DNA from: JAXDLH01 sp034666705
Lineage (GTDB): Bacteria; Chloroflexota; UBA6077; SHYK01
Assembly: GCA_034666705.1 (NCBI GenBank)
Contig: JAXDLH010000007.1
Span: forward strand, 1-8,887
Direction of reading: 5' to 3'
DNA length: 8,887 nucleotides
Part shown: in pieces, positions 1-6,243 of the stretch
How the letters are laid out: the number at the start of each line of letters is the position of its first letter
Position numbering within the stretch: the first letter of the stretch is position 1
The notes under the pieces: generated by a model
Database searches by the model: none
What the model saw: only the letters and a program-made list of their open reading frames with translations
Told to the model about the DNA's origin: nothing
Translations under genes and position numbers: made by a program

Positions 1-43
1 TGGCGGCGAGCGGCCCTCGTCGTCGTGTCAGTCCTCTATGGCT

Positions 44-889
44 CTAGAACGGAATCTCGTCGAGCCGCTGGTCGGGTCGCACGGTGACTTGCTCAGCACG
101 CTTGCGCGCCTCATTGGCCTCGCGGTAGTGCTGCATGCAGAGCACGTGGCCATGCTTCCGACGACCGTAGCTGGCGAGCTGGGCTGGCGTCCAGATCGTG
201 CCGTCGCGGAAGCGGACCTCTTTCAGCTCCTCTTCACACTGCACGCAGGTCAACGTCCCGGAGTCAGCCGTCTGGCTCGCGGCGCCGTCGCGTACCGCAT
301 CACTTGCCGGTACCTCTTTGCGGCTCAAGTACAGTCCAACGCCAAGCGCCATCGCGCACTTCTTGAGTGCGTCAGTGGTCGCCCCCTTGAGGTCGAAGCC
401 GATGTCGAGCGGCTGCTCAGTTGCGCGGGAGCGCTTGATTTTCTGGGAGCCGAACTGTTGCCGCTCTACCACGATGCCGCCAAAGTTGGCTTTCAGCTCG
501 GCCAGCACCCAGATCTCGTCGGCCTCCTGGTTGTAGCCATGCTCGAGCACCTTGAACGACCACCCCGCGACGCCGAGCACCTCGTTCAGGCGGCTGATCG
601 CCTGCTCCCCCGTGATGTACTCGAGCTCGACACCACCACGATGGTCCTTGAACGTCGCGTCGAACGGCGCGGCCAGCTTCTCGTAGACGGAGATGCCCGG
701 CGCGCTGGCGTGGGTCGTACTGAGGTCGTCAGCGCTCGTCGGCGGCTCCTCGGTTGCGGCCGGGGGCGGCACATTCTCAATTGGCAGGGTTTGCACGATG
801 TGGCCGCGTGACGACGGGGGGGTGGATGATGTCGTTGCCCGGTTGGCCGATGCTCCGTCGCGTACTCGTTCCTCTACACCACTTCTCAC
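44..889 (-). CDS. Rad52-like single-strand annealing protein with C-terminal zinc finger and SSB-like tail
   Basis: This 281-residue protein is predicted to anneal complementary single strands or load a recombinase during DNA repair. Residues 1-62 are Pro/Ser/Thr-rich and probably disordered. Residues about 66-190 match the Rad52/Rad22 fold: YITGEQAI...NEVLGVAGWSF (91-112) parallels the YI-G---I---NE-FG--GWS block of human RAD52. KGATTDALKKCAMALGVGLY (168-187) parallels its K-A-TDALKRA---G-ALY block. A segment with C215-x2-C218 and C251-x2-H254 could bind one zinc. The protein ends LDEIPF, like the C-terminal peptide of bacterial SSB. The GTG start at 889 is preferred because GAGGAGAG lies 7 nt upstream (AGGAG 9 nt). 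The gene has its own promoter overlapped by an SOS box. DdrA-like or phage Sak-like membership is possible. The Rad52-fold call is firm; the tail's function is inferred. Confidence 0.85.
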   Translation of the reverse strand: MRSGVEERVRDGASANRATTSSTPPSSRGHIVQTLPIENVPPPAATEEPPTSADDLSTTHASAPGISVYEKLAAPFDATFKDHRGGVELEYITGEQAISRLNEVLGVAGWSFKVLEHGYNQEADEIWVLAELKANFGGIVVERQQFGSQKIKRSRATEQPLDIGFDLKGATTDALKKCAMALGVGLYLSRKEVPASDAVRDGAASQTADSGTLTCVQCEEELKEVRFRDGTIWTPAQLASYGRRKHGHVLCMQHYREANEARKRAEQVTVRPDQRLDEIPF

Positions 890-960
890 GTCTCAACTCT
901 CCTCTGGTCATTGTCTGTGCGACGGCTGGCCGCGCGACGCCCCGACACCGCTCGACCAAT

Positions 961-978
961 ATAGAACGCACGTTCTAT
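961..978 (-). promoter_or_regulatory. LexA/SOS box overlapping the promoter of the Rad52-like gene
   Basis: ATAGAACGCACGTTCTAT is a palindrome with perfect 7-bp arms and a 4-bp centre. It fits the GAACRNRYGTTC core of the Gram-positive-type LexA (DinR) box at every position. It overlaps the -10 hexamer by two bases and covers the expected transcription start, a position where bound LexA would block RNA polymerase. The nearest downstream gene on this strand is the Rad52-like repair gene, which is a sensible SOS target. No other copy was noticed in the window. Confidence 0.8.
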
Positions 979-1005
979 TATACGCCGGTCGTGCCTCCGT
1001 GGCAC
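977..1005 (-). promoter_or_regulatory. Sigma-70-type promoter for the Rad52-like gene
   Basis: Read on the minus strand, a perfect TATAAT -10 lies at 982-977. A -35 GTGCCA (4 of 6 consensus matches) lies at 1005-1000, with a 17-bp spacer. Transcription should start near 970, giving a leader of about 80 nt before the GTG at 889. The strong -10 combined with an overlapping repressor site suggests a promoter that is tight when repressed and strong once derepressed. Confidence 0.7.
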
Positions 1006-1169
1006 ACCCGCACGGAGCACCCTCGATGGCAGGCGCCCGGATGGACGGTCAGCCAATGGGGATGTTTTCAGCGGTGAAACCGGCCGTGCCCGAGTCGGTG
1101 TGCGCTGCCGCCCTCATGGCTGGTGCGTATACTTTGGAGCATGATGGCGCGCGCGATACGCCGCAGAAT

Positions 1170-1228
1170 GCACGCCGATTGCGCACGAATGCGAATACGG
1201 GGGCATTACTGCGACCGGCACGCCGATT
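1170..1228. repeat. 11-bp direct repeat GCACGCCGATT, two copies
   Basis: GCACGCCGATT occurs at 1170-1180 and again at 1218-1228, in the same orientation and 48 bp apart, upstream of the TTGACA promoter. The copies could be paired binding sites for a regulator of the downstream operon, or chance. Only two copies were seen. Confidence 0.35.
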
Positions 1229-1286
1229 CGCGAGCCGCAGCGGCACAGCTACGGCACAGATGTGAATTGAGATACACGACCACCGG

Positions 1287-1315
1287 TTGACACAGGTCAG
1301 CATGGCCGTTACGCT
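1287..1315 (+). promoter_or_regulatory. Promoter for the MBL-REC-CNB-GGDEF operon
   Basis: A perfect -35 TTGACA (1287-1292) is followed after 17 bp by TACGCT (1310-1315). TACGCT keeps the three most important -10 positions (T1, A2, T6). Transcription would begin near 1322, about 60 nt before the ATG at 1385. No operator-like palindrome is evident around it. Confidence 0.55.
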
Positions 1316-1384
1316 TAGGCCAACTTTTATCAGAATCGGGCCGCTGTGCCTGCGGCAGGATGCACACCTCGGTCGGGGCAAGTA

Positions 1385-3715
1385 ATGCGGGTACGTTTCT
1401 GGGGCACGCGCGGCTCCATCGCCTCTCCGGGGCCACGAACCGCCAAATACGGCGGGAATACCTCGTGCGTGGAAGTCACCACGAACGACGGCACCCGCAT
1501 CGTGTTGGACTGCGGTACGGGCGCGCGCGAGCTCGGCGACCACCTCCAAAGCCTCGGGGGCAAGTCGCTCCGCATCCACATGTTTATCGGCCACACCCAC
1601 TGGGATCACATTCAGGGGTTCCCCTTCTTCGGGCCGGCTCGCGATTCAGATACTGAGCTGAACATCTATGCGCCGCGAGGCTTCCAGCGCAATCTGGAGG
1701 AATCGCTCTCGGGGCAGATGCACTATTCGTACTTCCCGGTGAAGTTGGGCGACTTGCAGAGCCGAATCCACTTCGCCGAGCTGGAGGAGGGATTTCTGCG
1801 AGTCGGCAACGTGCTGGTGGAGACACAGCACCTTAACCACACGGCGCCGACGATTGCGTACCGCATCACCGGCGATGGGGCGACCCTCGCCTACGTGACC
1901 GACCACGAGCCGTTCTGGCGTCCCGATGGCAATCATTTCCTCCATCCGGGCGACCAGCGGCACGTCAGCTTCCTCAAGGGCGCCGACCTCATCATTCACG
2001 ATGCCCAGTACACCGAGGAGGAGTACCTCAGCCGATTGAGCTGGGGCCACGGCACGTTCGACTACGCCACGGACGTCGCCATCTCCGCCGAGGCGCAGCG
2101 CCTGGCCCTCTTCCACCATGACCCAAACCGCGACGACGACGAGCTCTCCCATCTCGAGGAGCTCGCGCAGAAACGCGCTCGCGAGCGCAGCGGCACGATC
2201 GAGGTGTTCGCCGCCGCGGAGGGAATGGAGTTCGAGCTGCACGGCCGAGGCCGGCTCCCCGAAGTGTCCGAGCTTTCCGCCCTCCGCCAACGGCCCATCG
2301 CCGGCTCGCATATCTTGCTGATCAGCGCGAACGATCCGGAAGTTGCGGCGATCTCGCAGGAGCTGCAGGAAGACAACCTGGTGTTACTCCGGGCGCCAGA
2401 CGCCCGCACCGCGCTTGGATTCACTCGGGAGGTCGAGCCAGATCTGATCATCATCGGGTCCGAGCTGCCGGACGGGGAACCCACCGAGGTCATCAACCGT
2501 CTGCGCAATCGGCTGGGACGGCACGACATTCCAGTACTCGTCGTCACGGAAGAGCCTGACCCGCGCGCGCTGCACCGGCAGTCGTCGGACGAGGTGATCG
2601 ACTACCTCGCGCGGCCGTTGAGCCCGCCAATGCTCCACAGCCGCGTACGCGCTTGGTTGGCCCGGGCGGCGGACCATGCCGCGCTCATCGCCACGAGCGC
2701 TCCGGTCTCAATGCTTCACCATACAAATACGCCGATGGCTGCCGAGACGACGTTTACCGACGGGGGGGTCAGCGCCGCTGAGGTCTTCGCCAGCGCCCTG
2801 CGCAATATGGCACTCTTCCGATCCCTGAGCGCCGAGCAACTCGAGCACCTCGTTCGCCACGCCTCGATCCAGAGCTTTGATGGCGATGCACGGATCATCG
2901 AGCAAGGGCAACCTGGCTACGATCTGTACGTGCTCCTCTCCGGCCGGGTGCGAGTCGTCGAGGCGCCGAGCGAAGATCCATCGGGGATGGAGCTGGTGCT
3001 GAGTGAGTTGGGCCCCGGGGAGATCTTCGGCGAGCTGGGCATCCTCAGCGACAAGCCCCGCTCGGCGACCGTCAAGGCCGTGGGCCCGATCCGTTGCCTG
3101 TCCCTCGCGCGCGAGGATTTCCTCGAAGTCGTCCACGCGGCGCCAGATCTGAGCAACGCGCTGCTTCGCATTCTCTCCGATAGAGTGTATGAGGCGGACC
3201 GCCGGTTGGCGCGTTACGCACCGGACACCCTTACCGGCGTGGCCAACCGCCGCGCGTTTTATGAGCAGTATCCGCGGTTCGCCGCCCAGGCACGGCGGCG
3301 CGACGCCTCGGTGCTCCTGCTGCTGGTCGACGTGGTCAACCTGCGCAGTGTGAACGACCGCTTCGGCTATGCAGTGGGCGACGAGGTGCTCCGCGCGGTG
3401 GCGGACTCCCTCATCGAGGCGTCGCGGCGCACCGATCTCGTCGCCCGCATCGGAGGCGACGAGTTCGCCGCAATTCTCGTCGAGGCGGATGCAAACGCGG
3501 GGGAGGCAGTGGTCGACCGCATCCACGGACAACTCGCCGAGATCGCCACGCGGCGGTCGCTGCCCCTCACCGTCGAGGTGAGCGTGGGGGTGGCGAGTCG
3601 CCAGAGTCCATCAGACTCAGTCGACGAGCTGCTCCGCGAGGCGGATCTCGATATGCGCCAGAAGCTCGGGGTGCAGACGAGCGTCGTCACCGGGCTCAGC
3701 GCCGCGTCGGGCTGA
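1385..3715 (+). CDS. MBL-fold hydrolase / pseudo-receiver / cyclic-nucleotide-binding / GGDEF diguanylate cyclase fusion
   Basis: This 776-residue cytosolic signalling protein has four domains. Residues 1-285 are a metallo-beta-lactamase fold opening with MRVRFWGTRGSI and carrying metal motif HTHWDH (70-75), then H149/H152, D173 and H205. Residues 308-428 resemble a receiver, but the phospho-Asp position is G358 and the acidic pair is lost. Residues 475-605 are a cyclic-nucleotide-binding domain with phosphate cassette GEIFGE (545-550) and PRSATV (558-563). Residues 614-770 are a GGDEF domain with GGDEF at 690-694. D649, N657, D666 and D692 sit where PleD's metal and guanine ligands are, and an RxxD inhibitory site (681-684) lies five residues upstream. 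It should make c-di-GMP under cyclic-nucleotide control; the MBL substrate is unknown. The ATG at 1385 is chosen because the MBL fold begins there. An in-frame GTG at 1346 lacks a ribosome binding site. Confidence 0.88.
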   Translation: MRVRFWGTRGSIASPGPRTAKYGGNTSCVEVTTNDGTRIVLDCGTGARELGDHLQSLGGKSLRIHMFIGHTHWDHIQGFPFFGPARDSDTELNIYAPRGFQRNLEESLSGQMHYSYFPVKLGDLQSRIHFAELEEGFLRVGNVLVETQHLNHTAPTIAYRITGDGATLAYVTDHEPFWRPDGNHFLHPGDQRHVSFLKGADLIIHDAQYTEEEYLSRLSWGHGTFDYATDVAISAEAQRLALFHHDPNRDDDELSHLEELAQKRARERSGTIEVFAAAEGMEFELHGRGRLPEVSELSALRQRPIAGSHILLISANDPEVAAISQELQEDNLVLLRAPDARTALGFTREVEPDLIIIGSELPDGEPTEVINRLRNRLGRHDIPVLVVTEEPDPRALHRQSSDEVIDYLARPLSPPMLHSRVRAWLARAADHAALIATSAPVSMLHHTNTPMAAETTFTDGGVSAAEVFASALRNMALFRSLSAEQLEHLVRHASIQSFDGDARIIEQGQPGYDLYVLLSGRVRVVEAPSEDPSGMELVLSELGPGEIFGELGILSDKPRSATVKAVGPIRCLSLAREDFLEVVHAAPDLSNALLRILSDRVYEADRRLARYAPDTLTGVANRRAFYEQYPRFAAQARRRDASVLLLLVDVVNLRSVNDRFGYAVGDEVLRAVADSLIEASRRTDLVARIGGDEFAAILVEADANAGEAVVDRIHGQLAEIATRRSLPLTVEVSVGVASRQSPSDSVDELLREADLDMRQKLGVQTSVVTGLSAASG

Positions 3716-3745
3716 CACGAGCGGGTCGGAAGCCCAAGAGCGGGA

Positions 3746-4216
3746 ATGACCTCGATCTACCTCGAGACGCCGATTGCCGCGCCGATCGAGCGTTGCTTTG
3801 ACCTCATGCGCGACGTCGACGTCCACAGACATCCGACCGCGGGCACCGGCGCGCGCGCCATTGCCGGAGTCACCCAGGGGTTGCTCCAAGCTGGCGACGA
3901 GGTGACCTGGGAGGCCACCCATCTGGGCGTGCGCCACCGCCTTACGGTTCACATCACGCGCTGCGATCGGCCGACACGCTTTGAAGATCACATGGTACGC
4001 GGCGCATTTCACGCGATGTCTCACCACCACGCATTCCGCCTCGAGCGAGGCTACACCATCATGGAAGACGAGTTCTGTTACACCCTGCCATTTGGCGCGC
4101 TCGGCCGGCTCGTCGACTCCCTCTTTTTGCGCCGATACCTGCAAAAATTGCTGCAGCATCGTGCCCGCGGATTGAAGCAGCTCGCGGAAGCAGAGGCGGC
4201 CGACATCGTCTATTGA
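3746..4216 (+). CDS. SRPBCC-family (START/Bet v 1-like) ligand-binding protein
   Basis: This 156-residue soluble protein looks like the SRPBCC helix-grip fold, which binds hydrophobic ligands in a deep cavity. The N-terminal strand and helix (YLETPIAAPIERCFDLMRDV, 5-24) are followed by a GDEVTWEATHLGVRHRLTV strand pair (50-68). The block RPTRFEDHMVRGAFHAMSHH (75-94) and a long C-terminal helix (about 118-149) are typical of the cell-division-inhibitor-like or polyketide-cyclase-like members. There is no signal peptide and no obvious catalytic set. The start is the ATG 30 bp after the stop of the signalling gene, with a weak AGCGGGA ribosome site. The spacing suggests co-transcription with that gene. 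The ligand and any link to c-di-GMP signalling are unknown. Confidence 0.8.
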   Translation: MTSIYLETPIAAPIERCFDLMRDVDVHRHPTAGTGARAIAGVTQGLLQAGDEVTWEATHLGVRHRLTVHITRCDRPTRFEDHMVRGAFHAMSHHHAFRLERGYTIMEDEFCYTLPFGALGRLVDSLFLRRYLQKLLQHRARGLKQLAEAEAADIVY

Positions 4217-4304
4217 GCTGCCCCCCCCAACAACGCCGCGTCCCTGGGTGCCTGCACAACGACGGCAGCGCGGCGCTTGTGAACGGCTCGCGCAATGCAT
4301 GGTG

Positions 4305-4313
4305 TGGTATAGT
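4305..4313 (+). promoter_or_regulatory. Extended -10 promoter of the zinc-ribbon/helicase operon
   Basis: TGGTATAGT contains TATAGT (4308-4313, 5 of 6 consensus) preceded by the TGn element of extended -10 promoters. No good -35 is present at 16-18 bp, which fits an extended -10 promoter. Transcription would start near 4320 and give a leader of about 120 nt before the GTG at 4442. A second, weaker TATAGC occurs at 4352-4357. Confidence 0.45.
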
Positions 4314-4394
4314 TAGGTGTGGCAATGAGATCGGCCGGCCATTAGGCTGGGTATAGCAGAGCACTTCCCCAAGTACTCCCTCCCCCCTGTCAAG

Positions 4395-4443
4395 ACGCGC
4401 TGACCGACGAGTTCCAACTTTCTGACCCAAGGAGTCAGCGCGT
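4395..4443 (+). promoter_or_regulatory. Leader RNA stem masking the zinc-ribbon start codon, with an alternative hairpin
   Basis: ACGCGCTGAC (4395-4404) is perfectly complementary to GTCAGCGCGT (4434-4443). The right arm contains the first two bases of the GTG start codon and the last G of the AAGGAG ribosome site (4429-4434). The loop is 29 nt. A second CTGAC at 4422-4426 can pair with the same GTCAG (4434-4438) around a 7-nt loop holding most of the ribosome site. The long and short stems are mutually exclusive. This geometry fits control of translation initiation, but no structure has been computed. Confidence 0.45.
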
Positions 4444-4825
4444 GTATACCGACAAAACCCTTACCTGCCGCGAGTGTGGACAGCCGTTCACATTTACGGC
4501 TGGCGAGCAGGAATTCTATGCCAGCCGAGGGCTGATGAACGAGCCTAGCCGCTGCCCGGAGTGCCGGGCTGTGCGCCGCGCCCGCAACGACGGAGGCGGC
4601 TACAGCAGCGGTGGTGGCTACAGCAACGGGGGCAGCTACGGCGGTGGTTACGAACGGCGCGAGCGCCAGATGTACCCGGCCGTATGCTCGAACTGCGGCA
4701 AGGAGACTCAGGTTCCCTTCGAGCCTCGGGCAGACCGGCCCGTGTATTGCTCAGATTGCTTCGAGCAGGTCCGCGGCCGCTCGTCTGCCGGCCGCAGCAG
4801 CGGCGGGGGCGGCAGCCGTTGGTAA
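4442..4825 (+). CDS. Double zinc-ribbon protein with Gly/Tyr/Ser-rich linker
   Basis: This small 127-residue protein is probably nucleic-acid associated and has two predicted zinc ribbons. The first (C9, C12, C38, C41) opens with the conserved DKTLTCRECGQPFTFTAGEQ, as in the family of short bacterial 'probable zinc-ribbon' proteins. The second has C82-x2-C85, exactly 17 residues, then C103-x2-C106, which fits the CxxC-x17-CxxC domain including its PRADRPVYC part. Residues 51-70 between them are GGGYSSGGGYSNGGSYGGGY, a low-complexity stretch. The tail (111-127) is RGRSSAGRSSGGGGSRW. These segments resemble the flexible linkers of RNA-binding proteins. The GTG start has AAGGAG 7 nt upstream. 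The stop overlaps the probable start of the RNA helicase, so the two are likely translated together. Its exact role is unknown; an RNA-binding helper for the helicase is inference. Confidence 0.85.
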   Translation: MYTDKTLTCRECGQPFTFTAGEQEFYASRGLMNEPSRCPECRAVRRARNDGGGYSSGGGYSNGGSYGGGYERRERQMYPAVCSNCGKETQVPFEPRADRPVYCSDCFEQVRGRSSAGRSSGGGGSRW

Positions 4826-6180
4826 GCGCGGCGAGCAGCTTCGCCGCATTCCCGCTCAACCCAGCGACTCGTAACGCCATCGACGGCATGGGGATCTCGG
4901 TCCCCACGCCGATCCAGGCCCAGGCTATCCCGATCATGCTTGCCGGCCACGACGTCATCGGCCAGGCCCGCACGGGCTCGGGCAAGACGCTCGCCTTCGG
5001 CGTGCCGCTCGTCGAGCGGTGCGATCCAACGGTGCGAGGCGTGCAGGCGCTCGTCCTCGTCCCAACCCGGGAGCTGGCAATTCAAGTGGGCGACGTCCTC
5101 GGCCAGTTGGCACGAGCGCGTCGCTTGCGGCTCATCCTGCTCTATGGTGGGCACTCGTTGGTTCCTGAGAAGCAGGCGCTCGCCGGCGGCGCGCAGATCG
5201 TCGTCGGCACACCGGGGCGGACGCTCGATCACCTCCGTCAGGGCAACCTACTGCTCGGTGGTCTGCACATCTTTGTGCTCGACGAAGGCGATGAGATGCT
5301 CGACCGCGGCTTCGCGCCAGACGTCGAGCGCATCCTCGCCGCCACGCCGAAGGAGCGTCAGACGGCACTCTTTTCGGCAACCATGCCGGAGTGGGTGGCC
5401 GTCACCGCGGCAAAGCATCTGCGGAACCCGGCGACCGTCGAGGTCGATCGGGATCAGCCATCCCCGGCCGAGATCGCGCACACCGTGTATGAGGTCGATC
5501 CCACCGCAAAGTTCGCAGCGTTGCAAACGCTGCTGGACCGGCGCGGCGCGAACCCGGTGCTCGTCTTCGGACGCACCAAGCACGGTGTGAAGAAGCTGGC
5601 GCGCCAGCTCGAACAGCTCGGCTACCCGGTTGGCGCCCTCCAGGGCAACCTCAGCCAGAACGCGCGCGAGCGGGTCATGGCCGAGTTCCGCTCCGGCCAG
5701 TTGCCGATTCTGCTCGCGACCAACGTCGCCGCTCGTGGTCTGGACGTCCAGGGCATCGAGCAGGTCATCAACTATGAGTTGCCCGAGTCTGCCGAGTTGT
5801 TCACCCACCGCGCCGGTCGCACCGGCCGGATGGGGCGGCAAGGTGAGGCGGTCACGTTCATCACCGCGGAGGATTTGCCCAAGTGGCGCCAGATCGAGCG
5901 CGCCCTCGGGCGGCAGTTGCCGCGCATTACCGTGGACGCACAGCTCGAGCCGGCGGTGATTCGCCCGGTGCGACCCGCTCCAGCCCAGGCACGGCCTGCG
6001 ACCCAGTTCGCTCCGCGCCCCATGCCCGCCGATGGTCGGCGCGCGGGTGACGGCAATCAGGGGCGGGTCGGCCCACCACCACGCCCCGCGGTCATTCCAC
6101 CGGGCACCAATCCCGGGACGGGACGACCAGCGCCGCGGCGCTGGCCGCCGCGGCGGCCCTCCGCAACCGCCGCGGGGTAG
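4819..6180 (+). CDS. DEAD-box ATP-dependent RNA helicase (RhlE/CsdA-like)
   Basis: This 453-residue cytosolic enzyme unwinds RNA duplexes using ATP, probably in ribosome assembly, RNA decay or cold adaptation. All core motifs are present: Q motif (PTPIQ, 29-33), motif I ARTGSGKT (50-57), Ia PTRELA (82-87), Ib TPGR (131-134), motif II, III SAT (186-188), V ATNVAARGLDV, and VI HRAGRTGR (330-337). Motif II reads DEGD (155-158) instead of DEAD. The last 70 or so residues are Pro/Arg-rich, basic and probably disordered, as in helicases that use a tail to grip RNA. The start is inferred: there is no ATG before the Q motif, and TTG at 4819 lies seven bases inside the preceding gene's end with a GGGGGCGG stretch upstream. 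ATG 4888 would cut off part of the Q motif. The frame stays open upstream only as overlap with the zinc-ribbon gene. Confidence 0.9.
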   Translation: MVSAASSFAAFPLNPATRNAIDGMGISVPTPIQAQAIPIMLAGHDVIGQARTGSGKTLAFGVPLVERCDPTVRGVQALVLVPTRELAIQVGDVLGQLARARRLRLILLYGGHSLVPEKQALAGGAQIVVGTPGRTLDHLRQGNLLLGGLHIFVLDEGDEMLDRGFAPDVERILAATPKERQTALFSATMPEWVAVTAAKHLRNPATVEVDRDQPSPAEIAHTVYEVDPTAKFAALQTLLDRRGANPVLVFGRTKHGVKKLARQLEQLGYPVGALQGNLSQNARERVMAEFRSGQLPILLATNVAARGLDVQGIEQVINYELPESAELFTHRAGRTGRMGRQGEAVTFITAEDLPKWRQIERALGRQLPRITVDAQLEPAVIRPVRPAPAQARPATQFAPRPMPADGRRAGDGNQGRVGPPPRPAVIPPGTNPGTGRPAPRRWPPRRPSATAAG

Positions 6181-6243
6181 GAGACTCAACCGGTCCTCTT
6201 CCTCGCCGGAGAGCGGGAGGAAGCTCACTCGTTGGAGTTCAAT

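Larger units (their letters stand above)
890..1384. other. Intergenic region between divergent genes
   Basis: About 500 bp carries no gene I can support. It holds the ribosome binding site, promoter and SOS box of the minus-strand Rad52-like gene (890-1005). It also holds the TTGACA promoter of the plus-strand operon (1287-1315) and a short direct repeat (1170-1228). Frames that stay open here give low-complexity Arg/Ala-rich translations typical of chance GC-rich frames. The 1010-1280 stretch has no recognisable RNA gene or terminator. Confidence 0.6.

Noticed and set aside
38..811. A 257-codon plus-strand open frame overlapping the Rad52-like gene.
   Set aside because: The minus strand carries Rad52 signature blocks, a good ribosome site and a promoter. 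The plus-strand translation resembles no family.
976..981. Plus-strand TATTAT as a -10 making the SOS box control both directions.
   Set aside because: No acceptable -35 lies 16-18 bp upstream, and a better plus-strand promoter with TTGACA exists at 1287.
1346..1384. GTG start giving 13 extra residues on the signalling fusion.
   Set aside because: There is no ribosome site upstream, and the MBL fold begins with the Met at 1385.
1646..3532. Several 160-274-codon minus-strand open frames opposite the signalling fusion gene.
   Set aside because: They mirror the codon structure of the well-supported plus-strand gene and show no motifs of their own.
4234..4275. Inverted repeat CGCCGCG/CGCGGCG after the SRPBCC gene as a terminator.
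   Set aside because: The stem is only 7 bp with a 28-nt loop and no T run, so I cannot support termination there.
4561..4818. In-frame N-terminal extension of the helicase beginning at an ATG inside the zinc-ribbon gene.
   Set aside because: The extension is an Arg-rich out-of-frame reading of the zinc-ribbon gene, whose Cys motifs fix the true frame there. The helicase fold begins just after 4819.
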